A stretch of DNA of 64,000 nt from Trochalopteron elliotii (Eukaryota > Chordata > Aves > Passeriformes > Leiothrichidae): the NCBI GenBank assembly GCA_024734555.1, contig JANPWX010000480.1:3434260-3498259 (forward strand), written 5' to 3'. Shown here in pieces: positions 24,246 to 36,309 of the stretch. The translations under genes and the position numbers were made by a program. How positions within the stretch are numbered: position 1 is the stretch's first letter; every line of letters begins with the position of its first letter. A model generated the notes under the pieces. The model searched no databases. It was not told the origin of the DNA and saw only the letters and a program-made list of their open reading frames with translations.

Positions 24246-27200
24246 ACGGCCATCTGGGCTTTAATTTGTGTGTATGGGGAGGTGTCATTAGCTGGGGGAG
24301 CCCTCCCTGGCTGAGTGTGTTTAAGGAGCTGTTGCAGCAGTTCTAGACTGCCTGATAACTTCGGTGACACCTCCCCAGGTGGCTGTAATAAAAGTGCTGC
24401 AATTTTCTTTAGAAGGGCAGGAACCTGCAAAATAATTAAATATGTCAGTGCAGTGTGTGGAGACCCCAGGGTAATTCGCTTCTCTTTATAAACCTGAACT
24501 TGATTTGCTTAATTTCTTTCTAGATGAACCTGAACACTGGCTTTCAATTCTCGTGGCCTCTTATTTATTATTTTTTAGACAGTTCATCTCTCCAGACACA
24601 AATCATAATTGCCAGAGACTGGAGAGAAAGAGCCCAAATTCAAATGAATACATACATACATATGTGTGTGTGCACGTGTATATCAAACTGCTGCCTGTCA
24701 AAGCTGGAGGGAAGCTTTTAAATAAAGCCATGGAGAATGTCAAGCAACATGTAGCAGCCTAGTGAAACACTGAAAAACCTGTCCTCCCTTTCGTTTGGCT
24801 CCTGATTTATGTCAAGCTGGAATAAATGATAATAACACAAGGTTATTAGATTTTTTTATGATATAAATATGAAGTGTATGCATTTAGTAACCTTCAGACT
24901 GTAAAACGCAGATGGAAGTACATCCATAAGTTCCAAACCACCTCATTTAAAACTTATGCAAAGCACACCAAAAAGCATGAGAAAAAGAGTCAAGTGTCAG
25001 TACTCTCCCTGAAGCACAAATTTTCTCTGTGAGTCATATAAGCACAAAGCAGTTTGAAGGCAGAGACTGGCCGGTGTACAAAAACATCAAGCTTGCGTTT
25101 AATTTTCATCAGATATTAAGCTAAACCTCCTGCACAGGGATCAGTTGGACAGTTGTGAGAAGGCATTACCACACCAGGCCATGGACACTCTCTGGTGAAC
25201 CCTCTCAGTCGCAGTGGCCACCCTCCTCCTGTGCTGGGGGAGAGGTGACACACGGGGACAGCCTTGAGGGGAGCCACTTGTGTTGTGACACAGAGACACC
25301 TCTGCCGTGACACAGCCCCAGACACCCTGCCAGGGTTTTGTGCCTTACCCACATGTTATGCACGCATGTGGGTGTTGGGGTGTCTGTGGGGGCACAATGT
25401 CTGTCTGGCCAGGTAGTTTCCTGTCACCTGACTTGGGTTGCAATGCAAGATTGTAACCAAAAGTATAAATTCTATTGCCATCTGTTAAAACCAGTTGGGG
25501 AAGTGTTTCTATCTCTTCCATGACCCATTCCTCATAACTGATAAATTGATTACATCGTGTGAATTTGCTCATAACTCTGGGGGAATATCTTCTTCAAACC
25601 CGTAGTGTCAAAGAGAGTGCTTACTTCAATGGCTGCAGATTAAAACACTCCAGTTAGTTCTTTTTATATTCAGGAAAAAAAAAAAAAAGTTAGCCCATAA
25701 ATTCTTTTATACTTTCAGTGAAGATATTTTTGGAACTGCAATAAATTTCTCATTACATGTAATACACTACTGTCCGATTATTATTTTTTTCTTATTTTTG
25801 CCTTAAAATTATGTCTAAATGGGACAGTCCAATTATGTCTGATTTAATGTTCTAATGTAATCCTGTGTGATTACAAGAAAGGTCTCGGGTTATTTAACAA
25901 GTGACATTTTGGATTTATTGCAAAAGCAATATTGGAAGTTTAGGACCTGTGGGGAGCCAATTAAACTTTCCTGGACATCATCTGCTTGGCAGTGTCCTCC
26001 TGCCACCAATACAGCCCCTTGCCTGGGAAGCTGGAGTTAACTTTAGGCCTGTATCCTTTCAGAGAGCACAAGAAGAGGAATAAGGACAGATTTTAGTTAG
26101 TCCCATTACCGACCCTGTCAAAATGACCCCGTGGAAATAGTCAGGCCACCTTGTCATGTGGTATTCCAGGGAGTCTATGCCAAGGAGAGAGTGGGCCTGA
26201 GTAAATATGTAAGTGAATAAATCTTACAAACCAACGACGTGAAACCCCTGAACCAGGTTTACTTCCTTTTGCATTTGTCATGACACAGTTCCATAACAAG
26301 TATTCATCATTTGCAGTTAAAACTGATGTGGAAGCTGAAATGATGCCCCATCCATTCTCACTATTTCAGTACATCTGTGTGAGAATCCACTTAAGGCAGG
26401 GCAGAATGCTGCCTGGAAAGTCATTGTGGCTGGAAAGGATGTGTGAAGAAGGTTGACCCTGGCTGGGCTGGGTAGGGAGCTGCTACAGCTGGTAAACTAG
26501 AAAAGCTAAATTTTAATTGCAAATGAAGAATATTTGTTCAGTGGTAGATGTGGAACTGTGTGATGACTGTTACAGAATCATTTTCAGGAGAGGAACTTGC
26601 ACTTGAAAATGGATTTAGAAATTATATTTATTACAAATTTTATAGCTCTATTTCTCATCATGAGATATTGATTTTTCAGCTAGATATAAATGAGTTAAAA
26701 TAAAGGGGGAAAAAGTCCTAAACTTTATCCTAGTGACCAAAGTGATGTTTGCTATGGAAGCCTTTTGCTCATACAAGCAAGCTGGAGTTGCTCAGTCCTG
26801 CCACAGCAGTCTTCATGTGGCCAGGCCACACAAGGAAAGTTTCATATCACTCCAGTGAAGCCACTTGCAGAGGTAGAATAGGATAAGCTTCCTAGAAGAA
26901 GTGCAATTTTAGTAGAATAATTCTGTTTATATAGCAGCTTTCACTAGTGCAATTATGATGACTAGATATTACACTCCTCTCTCTCTGCACCTGAGAGGAT
27001 TCATTCCTGTGCCAACAAAACCTTCAGACCAGACCAGAAGCAAAAGTTGAGTTAATTAGAATACAGATGAGCACTTTATGACTTACCTCTGTTTTGCCAC
27101 TCTTATTACACAAGCAAAATGAAAGTCATCTCATTATGCTAAAACTGAACCAGCACTCAGCTTCCTGCTGCTGGTTTCTAGCTGGAAACCAGCTACATTG

Positions 27201-28969
27201 ATGGATGTAATGAAGAATAGACAGGTACAGACAAGGAGAGATCCAGGGAGAGGCCAGTCATCACAGGAAATATTGTAATCTTTTGATCTCTTGCTGTATC
27301 CAAATCATCTGAAACATTGCAGCTGAGAACAACAGTATCACATGAAAACTCTCGCTCTGCCCCGATGTGCCTTGCAACCATTTTTATGTTCCCCTTCAGC
27401 CCTCAGAAGCCTCATGCCCATGTTATTTCTTTATTGCTTGTTTGTTTTCCTCTCCTCCACTGCAGCCCAGCTCTGGCCCTATCAAGGCATAAAGCAGAGT
27501 GCACGACACACTTCTTGGAGGCATTGAAGCCTGAACTATTTTTCACTCTGGATTCCCTGTGCCCTGTTTTGCTCCATAACTTTTCCCAGCACGGTGATCA
27601 ACCCGTCCTCCAATCGTCTTTACAACCTCCCCAGCAATGCTGCTCCATAGATCAGCCCAGGCTGCTGCAGGATCCTGATGGTTTTATGCCTCCAGCCTGC
27701 CACTTCCCACTGCCCCTAACTACCCAGCCAGTGGAAATCCCAAGGTTGTTTGTAAGCTGCTGTGTGTGTGATACAGCCAGCAGCCCGGCCTGGGTTGTAA
27801 ATTTGATGTATTTCGTACTTAAGTAGGACTGTCAACTGTTAAATCCATTCCTTGCTAAAAATAAAAGCTACATAATAAGCCTGATACTGTAGATCACTTT
27901 AAACCAGATACTGTAATCCCCACTTGAGACAGATACATGACCTATTAAATTAAACATAGATTCCCTGAAATTACATGCAGAACCTCTCTCAGATCAGACC
28001 GACTCCATTACTTTACCCTGTAAATAGAAATATTGAACTTGTGTATATATTCAGACATGATGTATATAGTCACTTACCAGCTTTTGTATATGCATGCTGC
28101 ATTAGCAGAGGTGTGCCTTGAAACAAAAAACAATGTTGACAACATTTTCAAAGCAAAATACCTGATACCATCTTTCCGAATATGTACTTAATTTTGTTAA
28201 CAAAATAGGTCTTTATTTTCTGAGCAGGTAATATCAATGGCAGCTGAGGAAAAATAAACCCATCTATATTAAGGTGCCGATAAATTTTTTTGGAGACGAA
28301 CATTTCCAAATTTTAACAACTGGAAAACAACAAAAACCAGAGCTGGAAACCTTGGGAATGCTCTTATATTCGAATAGTTCCACTGTGATTATTTTTTCCT
28401 GGTAAAACGAATATTTCTGTAGAATTTGCAGCTCAATAAACTCTGTTGCTGTAGTTGTGTTTTAAAACTTTGTAGATATCTTCACTCTGTTGCTGAAGGG
28501 AAGCTTTGGTGATCCATGAGATGGGAAATGTTGAGGAGATCACCAGGAGAAAACACAGCCCTGTGACCCGGTGTGGAGAGAGGATCTGACCACACCAAGA
28601 CATCAGCCTTATCTTCCCATGGTTCCTGAGATGGCCAGAAGAATGAATACTGTCTTCATGTGGATTGCTGCAGAAGGAAAGAAACAGGTTATGCATATTT
28701 TATGCCCGTGTGGCACTTACTTAGTGAGCTTTAGCACTGGACACTGCATTATATCATTATGTACAGGGTTAAAGCAGATTACTGCTGAGTACCCACACCC
28801 AGCGTTTCACAGCTGCTCTCCTGCTTTGGCACACAATCAGGGCTTTCTTCCAACACAGCTCAGCAAAACTGCTACCTCCGTGTCTTGCAGCAACTCTCAT
28901 TTATTTATTCAGATTTATCACCACACCTATCAAGCTCTTTGCTTTTACATGTTTCCTTTCTCTCTCTTC
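24246..28969. other. AT-rich unique stretch, no gene seen
   Basis: It holds an A14 run at 25675-25688 and a 169-codon plus-strand frame at 27317-27826. That frame is rich in Pro, Leu, Ser and His and lies in pyrimidine-rich sequence, which lowers stop-codon frequency. No domain or convincing splice context is visible. No transposon was recognised. Confidence 0.45.
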
Positions 28970-28991
28970 TTTTTTTTTTTTTTTTTTTTTT
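28970..28991. repeat. T22 homopolymer
   Basis: An uninterrupted run of 22 thymines follows a CT-rich lead. It falls in the middle of the longest open frame of the window (28571-29176), where it would encode a string of Phe. That argues against the frame being coding, because a run this long is unstable in length. Seen on the other strand it is a poly(A), but I recognise no retroposed sequence beside it. Confidence 0.97.
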
Positions 28992-29563
28992 CCTTCTCAA
29001 ACTTCACTGCCTCAGCTGTTTTTTCTCAGGACTTACCACAAAACTGGGACCTTTTCTACTCTTTTGGAGTGCAGGAGCAACTCTGCTATTTCCATATAAA
29101 GCTCCAAATTTGGAATGTCAAATGGAATCAACTGCATCTGAAACACAACCAGACAGCTGACCAAACAAATGAATAAGCAAAAAAAAACCTAAGCAGGTTA
29201 TGTGAGGCCACCATTCAGGTGGATGCAAAAAAATAACACTGGTGCTTCTGGAATGAGGATAAATCAAGATGCTGCAGTCTGCAGCAGTATTGGAGGGGTA
29301 GTATTTTCCCACACAATAAAATCAAGTTCTCTTGAGCAATTCCTGCAGTGGATGAGTCACTGTCTGTCTTGGCTGGTTTATTCAGAATTATTTCTGTTCA
29401 GCAAGAATGGAGGAAAAAATCCTATTCTCCCCTGTCTGTGAGCCCTCGGATTTGCCAGACCTGTGCTGATGAAATACATTCCACAGCCCCACTCCAGGTA
29501 CTCACTGATGTCTCAATGAGTCTCTGTGATTTCCAAGCAGCCTATCCATGTTGAAGGCGGGTG

Positions 29564-29818
29564 AGGTTTTTTTGGCTGTTTTGGTGTTTTTGTTGGGGTT
29601 TTTTGGGGTTTTTTGGTGTATGTGTGTTTTTTGGTTTTTTTTGTTTGGTTGGTTTTTTTGTTTTGTTTTTTGTGGGGTTTTTTTTGTTTTTTTGTGGGTT
29701 TTTTTGTTTCTTTTTTTGTGTTTTTGTTTGTTTGTTTGTTTTTGGTTTTTTTGTTTTGGTTTTTTTTTTGTTTGTTTGTTTTTTGGGGTTTTTTTTTTGT
29801 TTTTTTTGGTTTTTTTTT
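29564..29818. repeat. Strand-asymmetric G/T low-complexity tract
   Basis: About 255 bases consist almost entirely of T runs separated by one to four G on the plus strand, with a bare handful of A and C. GGGG runs occur at 29595, 29605, 29674 and 29785. All forward frames read as Phe/Leu/Trp/Val/Gly strings and the reverse frames as Lys/Asn/Gln/Thr strings, which explains the apparent open frames of 77-139 codons here. The tract should be polymorphic and difficult to assemble. Confidence 0.95.
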
Positions 29819-31252
29819 CCCAGGAAGCCCTGCTCCCGAGCACTGAGGCTGTTCAGGCAGGAGCAGCAGCTCTGTGAACGGGGAACAGCAGCTGATGGCA
29901 GTGGGACGTGTGATGCCTGGCTCAGAGGTCACAGCTTTGGGGAGTAGCTGTGACTGGGAGGGGCTGAAGCCATTCTTCTACCAGAAAGTGTGAAGCCAGC
30001 CTGAATACTGGTGAAGCCACTTCAGGGATATGCTTCAGCAGAAAGACATGACAAGCTGTGAATTACAGTGCATTAATTCAAGCCTAACATATTGTCAAGT
30101 ATGAGGCCAAAGGGCTAAGAGCCATCCATACAACTAGGTGTGAATTAATTCACACTGGTTCACACGCTGAAGTGTCTTATTGTGATAATAGATTTAATAC
30201 TCCTAAAATGTTATTTTAAAATATCTATATATTATTAATTAAGGTGTAAGACTTATGCCTCCAGAACACTGAATTATATCTCAATGAAACCATTGCTCAA
30301 AATTCTTATTAACCCGGAAGGTCACTCAATTTCTCCTGCCCATTTCATAATAATAAATAGTATAAACTGTTCCGACCATTCCATCTCTTTGTTACAGGAA
30401 CTGTCACCATCAAAAGGGAATCCCTCTTCCTGTATGTAAAATTAATGCTCAAGTATGTGGTTGGATAAATGTTTCCTGCATGTAGATGTTCAGCCACATG
30501 TTTCTGGATTTCTCTTTGATAAGTAAGTGCTGGTTGCCTCTGAGTGATTATGTGCAAAACCTGTACCAGGAGGAAAGGTGCCTGTACACAAGTGCTAATC
30601 AATGAACTTTGCTACCCATCAATTCATATTTCCAGAGTGCTTGCATTGAAATGAAAGTCATTATGGCTATGCCAATTAGTAAGAAAAATACACTGGGCTT
30701 TTGTCTCTTGCCAGTGGAGGTCAAGGTACTCCAATTTTAACAGGATGTCATCCAGAGAAGAGCTGAAAAACAGACTGGGTGGAGCCCAGCCCTGAGGAAA
30801 GTTTATTAAAGCTGATGGGAACTGCCTAGAGTAGGTCAAACTCATTCTCTTCTATCAGGAATGAGTTTGGTCCCCAGGGAACAGTTAAACATTAAATCCA
30901 TTTCTGGTTTTTGTTTTGTTTTGTTTTTTAACCGAGTCTTGGCTTCTGAGCTGTTTATAAGAGAAAATGATATAGTAAATTATGTAAGATAAATGATACA
31001 GTCTGGTAGTGTGAGAAATCTACTATTCGTAACTAATTCTAATTTTTTGAGCTACTGTATGTCATAGCTAAAGCAGCACATGCTATCACTGAGCTGTCTT
31101 TGAGATTTACTGCTTGTGTTAGTGTTTCATCTGTGGTTTGTTTAAAATGTTTGGGGGGCTTGAGCCTGTGCTGCTGTGCTGAGGCTGTGAGCTGCATGTA
31201 AAAGGCTGGAAATGCCCTTCTGCATCTGGGTGGTGAGTGGAGAGGTCTGCTG
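29819..31252. other. Unique stretch, no gene seen
   Basis: It contains an 18-bp palindrome GTGTGAATTAATTCACAC at 30138-30155 with flanking T-box-like half-sites, and a (GTTTT)-rich stretch near 30910-30928. Open frames are all short. No transposon was identified. Confidence 0.45.
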
Positions 31253-31604
31253 GGAAGGCAAATTGAAGTAAATGACCAACAGCCAGTTAAATGTTTCTCT
31301 GCCAAAGAGAGCTCTGTCAGGGTGTGACACTGGCAGACTTTGGCGTGGGTGAAGACAGGATTTTGTGGACCTGAAGGGAGCACATGCAGCCAGATCTGAG
31401 GCTCAGTACAAAAGCAGCCACAATAACAGGAAGGCAAGTTGAAGTAAATGACCACCAGTCAGTTAAATGTTTCTCTGCCAAAGAGAGCTCTGTCAGGGTG
31501 TGACACTGGGAGACCTTGGCATGGATGAGGACAAGATTTTGTGGACCTGAAGGGAGCACAGACAGCCAGATCTGAGGCTCAGTACAAAAGTAGCCACAAG
31601 AACA
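31253..31604. repeat. 176-bp tandem duplication, two copies
   Basis: Positions 31253-31428 are repeated at 31429-31604 with a period of 176 bases. My hand comparison finds about a dozen substitutions and no evident large indel, so the copies are roughly 93% alike. Both contain the shared blocks GTTAAATGTTTCTCTGCCAA and GATTTTGTGGACCTGAAGGG. Since 176 is not a multiple of three, the duplication breaks every reading frame, so the minus-strand frames across it (31039-31455, 31317-31559) are unlikely to be coding. The unit does not match a repeat family I know. Confidence 0.93.
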
Positions 31605-32964
31605 CGTGCCCTCCTCACCCTGGCTAAGCAGTCCTGTCTCCTCTTAAGACAGAAGGCTTCCCACTAAAGGTTTTTTACATTTTATTGATCTCTGTCTTTT
31701 ATCTTCCTCTGCAGCAAAACCTTTCCAACAAGCACAAACATTTTATTAGACAGTTACACTGTTGTGGCTGCTGCGTGTTCCTTGTAGAGCTCACCTTTGC
31801 TGTGCCGTGCTGGCTTTGCCTTACAAAGCAAGTTCATAAATTATATAGTGATGAGCTTTGATTGCTTCACGTTCAAACTGCTCTCTCCCAGAGGCTGTGT
31901 TACCCAAGATATTAGCAGGGAGAGCTGCTCTGACCTGGTTTAGTGGGCAGGCTGAGGTGCAGCCCCTGGAGCATAGTGAAACCATTGTCTCCTTCCAGGA
32001 CAAGCCACGGAGCCTGAGCCACAGGAGCATAACCTTGGATGTCTGTTGGCATTGCAGGCTGTGCTGCACAGTGAAAAGAGACTGTATCTGAGCATCTGGG
32101 AGAAAAGCCTATGACAGGTTTATTTGATATTTTTACTGGAGACCATACAATTACTGGAATACCTGGATTTATTTGAATGGAAGTATTATAGAAAATATTC
32201 TCTCCGGTGGTTTCCTGCATGGAGAGGAAATTTCGTTTTGCAGCCAAAATTTTGTCAAAGGGTCACAACCTCTTTCTCAATGCTGAAAAAACTGTTGGAA
32301 CTCTCCCTGTAATGAAATGAAAGTCTTCCAAAGAGATTAACCCCCCCCTCAGCCTATGATGGAGGGTCCCTCCACACTGATGCTGCCCGAGGCTGGTACC
32401 ACATGTTGGGCACTTTCTCATTGGAAATGGCCCTGGGAAGGGCAGCATCATCACCAGGACCTGCTCTGGGGCTTGATGAAGGGCAAGGCAGGCACAAAAG
32501 ATAAACACAAACATGAAAATGGATGTTAAGCCCGTTTCTGAAGGCAGCAAACTCCCAGTGAGAGGATATTTCTCTAACTCCCGTGCTGGCAGACTCTGGG
32601 GGCTTCAGAGAAAGAGAATCACAGCTACAGGTGAGGAAAAAAGGGTTGCAGGATCTTGGCTTGTGCAAAATGCAGTCAGGGTTTGTTTTCTCATGGAATT
32701 ACATCTGGTTGCTGTCTTCTGAGCAAAACCTCTTAAACATGCAAAACATGTGGCTAAAAGGGGAATTCAGAAGTACTGGTCTGCACATTGTGAAGTGAAA
32801 CTGAAAATTTTGGGTTGGAAATGTCAGTGACCTGGTACAGCCTCACTCTGCTGCCTTCCCTTTCCATGGAAGCAGCTGCCATGGCCATTTCTGTGCTGGG
32901 GTGAATAAAACTCACAAGCTAGGGACAGAATAAGCCTGTCCCCCCTTTTTTTTGTTTCCCAGCA
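31605..32964. other. Unique stretch, no gene seen
   Basis: Overlapping frames of 60-111 codons occur on both strands (31821-32247, 32263-32798) without a recognisable domain. A C-rich run lies at 32341-32348. No transposon was recognised. Confidence 0.45.
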
Positions 32965-33188
32965 TCTGAATTACCAGATGAGATCAGAGCTAGAGTCCAC
33001 CTAGCCCAGTTTCCTGTCTCTGATAGCAGCCAGAATCAGATCCCTTTGGATAAAGGCATAAGAAAATCTCAGTTCTGGCAAAAAGAGAATAATTGAGCCC
33101 CTCCCCCTGCCCCCCATGGGTTCATCTTAATCTCTAAGAGTGGGAAAGTGTTTGAAACTTTGAGGTACGAGCTTTTACAACCTTTCCA
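32965..33188 (+). mobile_element. Ancient reptile-type interspersed repeat fragment (class uncertain)
   Basis: The block reading GTCCACCTAGCCCAGTTTCC, then TGTCTCTGATAGCAGCCAGA, then CAGATCCC and AAGGCATAAGAA resembles a high-copy repeat I know from turtles and crocodilians, whose copies carry the order CCATCTAGCCCAGTATCCTG, CTGACAGTGGCCA, AGGTGCAAGAA. The downstream part (AATAATTGAG, then a C-rich run, then AGAGTGGGAAAGTG and GAGGTACGAG) roughly follows the same element's later section. The match is from memory and degenerate. I am fairly confident it is an old dispersed repeat, but not of its class or exact ends. Confidence 0.45.
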
Positions 33189-36100
33189 CGGCTCTCTTAG
33201 CATTAATTATCATAACTCTGGCACCTCTGAAAACTTGTTGTAACATTTGGCACTGTGTGGAGAGCAAGGCATGTTGAAAGAGGAGAACAGGACTTCTAAA
33301 AACGCCGAGGCACTGCTGGGATTATTGACTCAGGGACCTCAGTGAGGGAACATAACATCAGGTCATGTTTCCCAGTAATAACATGGGTGGTTGACTTCCC
33401 AGCATAAGGAAAAACTGGAAAAAATTGAAACTCATGTTGTTTTGGATTGAGCCCAAGAAGTTACTGGAGATTTACAATTAGATCATGCAGAAACTGTGGG
33501 CTGATTTGGTTTCATTTTTTTTCAAACAGATGTTGGAGAGGTCACACAAGAGGTGTTGTGGAGGGCGCTATATTAGTAACTGAAATAAGTGTAGCTAATT
33601 CCAATTTAATACCACATTTTATGCCTTACAATCACTTTCCTAAGTGTAAATACCAAGCATATTAATTACTGCATGGTAATTTTCCAGCCCTATAATTAAG
33701 TTGTTTTCCTTGAAAAGAACCTATGGAGTCGTGGTGCAGATTTTCAGCAGGCATTTCTCCCATTGCTGCTGCTATTGGCAGCCACATAATCTGTCCCATT
33801 GTCATTGATGAGCTCTTCTGACTAAGAGGGAAAGTGACAGTAACATCTCTATCAGATCATCTGGAATGGGCCAACTGCACATTGCATTAAAATATGAAGT
33901 GGAGAGCAGTCCTGTGGGGCCAAGGTTAACAGTTCCTTTCCATCTGTAATTCCTGTCATTCCTGGGTGCAGCCTGTAAGCTGTCACAGAGCACAGGCCTT
34001 TGTGGAGGATACACAAATTACCAAAGCTGCCCACAGCAAGACAAATACAAGCTGTTCTGGGACTATTGGTCAGTGTGGGTTTGTACAATAGAATTTAATT
34101 TTTGTCTCTGACACTGGAGACTGTCTTGGGGTGGGGGATGTCACGTGGAATGGTATCTGATAGACTTTCTCAGATTGTTCATCTTGTTTGCTGTCTCAGC
34201 TGGTCATTTCTGCTTTCCTGTGCTTGGGTACTGATGCTACCAGTCTGGCTCTATCCAACCATCTTTAAAGACAATTATTCTGCGTGGTTGTATCCTTAAT
34301 TATATCATGCAGTACCCAGGAAGCAAGCATGCTATTTTCTCTGCTGTCCACTATTAACAAAACCCCATATCACCACCAGCACTAAGCACTGCGTTCAGAA
34401 ATCATATTACTTAGGAAACAATCTCATTTTCTTTTTCTTAAAAAAAAAAAAAACAACAAACCACACAGAACAAAACCAGAGCATGGTTTTGATGTTCTCT
34501 ACTGGTTTTTCTCTAAATGCTGGAGGACATAGAGAGCCCTAAGAAGCAGAAAGCTCAGCTGCCCCTCACAGAGCTCTCCCTGAATTCCCTGGATGTTCTG
34601 CACTCAGAGCACAGACCCAGCACATCCCTCTGTGCTGACCCTCTCTTGTACAGGCACCTACCAAGAATATATTACCCCCCATGCTTTTGGCAGAGCACAA
34701 ATAAACTTCCACAAGTTTTGCAGTGGTATCAATGTTCTCTCTAAAAATAGAGCTTTGTCTCTCACTGGGTGGAACACCAGGAAGCCACCAGCACCTGAGA
34801 GCTGCCCAGCCTGCTGACGTGGCTCTCCTTCCACTCTCTGCACTGAAGATCAGCCAACTCTTTCATCCCTCCATTAATCACCTCTCATTTTTGGGAGATA
34901 GCAACCACAGAATGAGCAACCTGGTGACTCTTGCAGCAGTTTGGCTTTTCTGTACCTCCTAGCAAGGCTGTAAATGTTTGTGTTTCCCAAAGTAAAGGGC
35001 TTGGGGGGCTCCTGACACATTTTACTGTCCCATCTCAGTGGGGACAGCTGTGCCCACTGTGTCTGGGGGTGAGGAAGGGTTGGTGCTTCAGCAGCTCTGG
35101 GTCACTTTTATAAAGTTCAATGGGAGCTGAATTTACTCACAGCCTTGAGGCTGAGGCTCAAAACATCTGAGCTAACCTTTAGACACCTCTGCTCTGCTCT
35201 GGTGTGTATTTAGTGAAGTGAAATGAAGACTATGGAATAATCAATCCTTCTGCACTGTGACGGGTCAATTGCTTATTTTAGAACTGTCTTGGCTGGTTGA
35301 TTATTTAATTTCCTTGAAAGCAAGAAAAATAATCATTGTGAAAGTTACTAATGTATTCCAGGTGAAATGCAACTAAACCATTCATTCCAATATTCACATT
35401 AGCTAAAATATGCTTGCAGTTTTATATTTTGACCCTTTGCTCCTTCCTTGTCACAAAATAATTATAAAAATGATGAAATGATTTTAAACGATTGAATTCT
35501 GATTTTTTAAAATGATTGACTTGACATTTCAATTCATTAGCTTTCAACCTGAATTGAAATTTGTTCCACAGTTCTTTACTTAATTTGTTAAGTTCCAACT
35601 TCTCTGTTTATATGATTGTCACTAAATGAAGAAATCATTAACTAATGCTTTAATTGTCATGCTTTGTATGCAGTGCACTGTGATAACTGTCTGTATTCAC
35701 TATAAAATGATCAAAACATAGAATTTCACTTTTCTTCTCTTTTTCTTCCAAATTTCAATACAATTTGGGATTTTTATAAAGCTTTTTTTTTGTAAAAGCA
35801 CAGGTTCATATGCACTTAAATAATGTTGATGGAATCATAAAGAGAAGCTGTAATTATACTGTCAAATTTCTTTTATTCCTTCTGTGCATTTCTGGCAATA
35901 TTTAGAGCTGCTCTGTGTTTCCACCACCAGAGAAACCTGATTTGATGGCAAACTGTGTAAATTAAATAATCAGTGACTCCCTATATGCTGTGTCCTTTCA
36001 CAGCTTCTGAGCTCACTTGTGCTGTGGTAGAGGAGCACCAATGGCCCTTTGGTGCTGCTCTCAGGGATGATTTGGGGTCAGTCGTATTCAGACCCCTCAA

Positions 36101-36235
36101 TCTAAACCTTCACCACACAATTGTTGAGGGGGGATGTAATGTCCACTTGGGCTCCACTGGGAAAGCTCTCAGTCTTCCCAGAGGTGAGTAAATTTGTGTT
36201 TCTCCATCTCCTAAAGGTCCCTGGGGTGCACAGAG
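33189..36235. other. AT-rich unique stretch, no gene seen
   Basis: It holds an A15 run at 34440-34454. Segment 35250-35960 is strongly AT-rich with many homeodomain-type TAAT cores and could include regulatory elements. Short open frames at 34517-34962 overlap in several phases and show no known domain. Confidence 0.45.
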
Positions 36236-36309
36236 CACCCATCCCATCCCACCCCATCCCATCCCATCCCATCCCATCCCATCCCATCCCATCCCATCCC
36301 ACCCCATCC
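36236..36309. repeat. (CATCC)n pentanucleotide array
   Basis: About 14-15 units of CATCC (written ATCCC/CATCC), nearly pure, with CACCC variants at both ends and one near the start. On the minus strand it reads as repeated Met-Gly-Trp-Asp-Gly, which creates spurious frames of 123 and 125 codons (36102-36487). It is likely length-polymorphic. Confidence 0.97.

Noticed and set aside
27317..27826. 169-codon open frame, plus strand
   Set aside because: No domain or recognisable family, pyrimidine-rich composition favours long open frames by chance, and there is no splice or start context to support it.
29502..29932. Lys/Asn/Gln/Thr-rich frames on the minus strand and Phe-rich frames on the plus strand
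   Set aside because: Direct translation of the G/T low-complexity tract.
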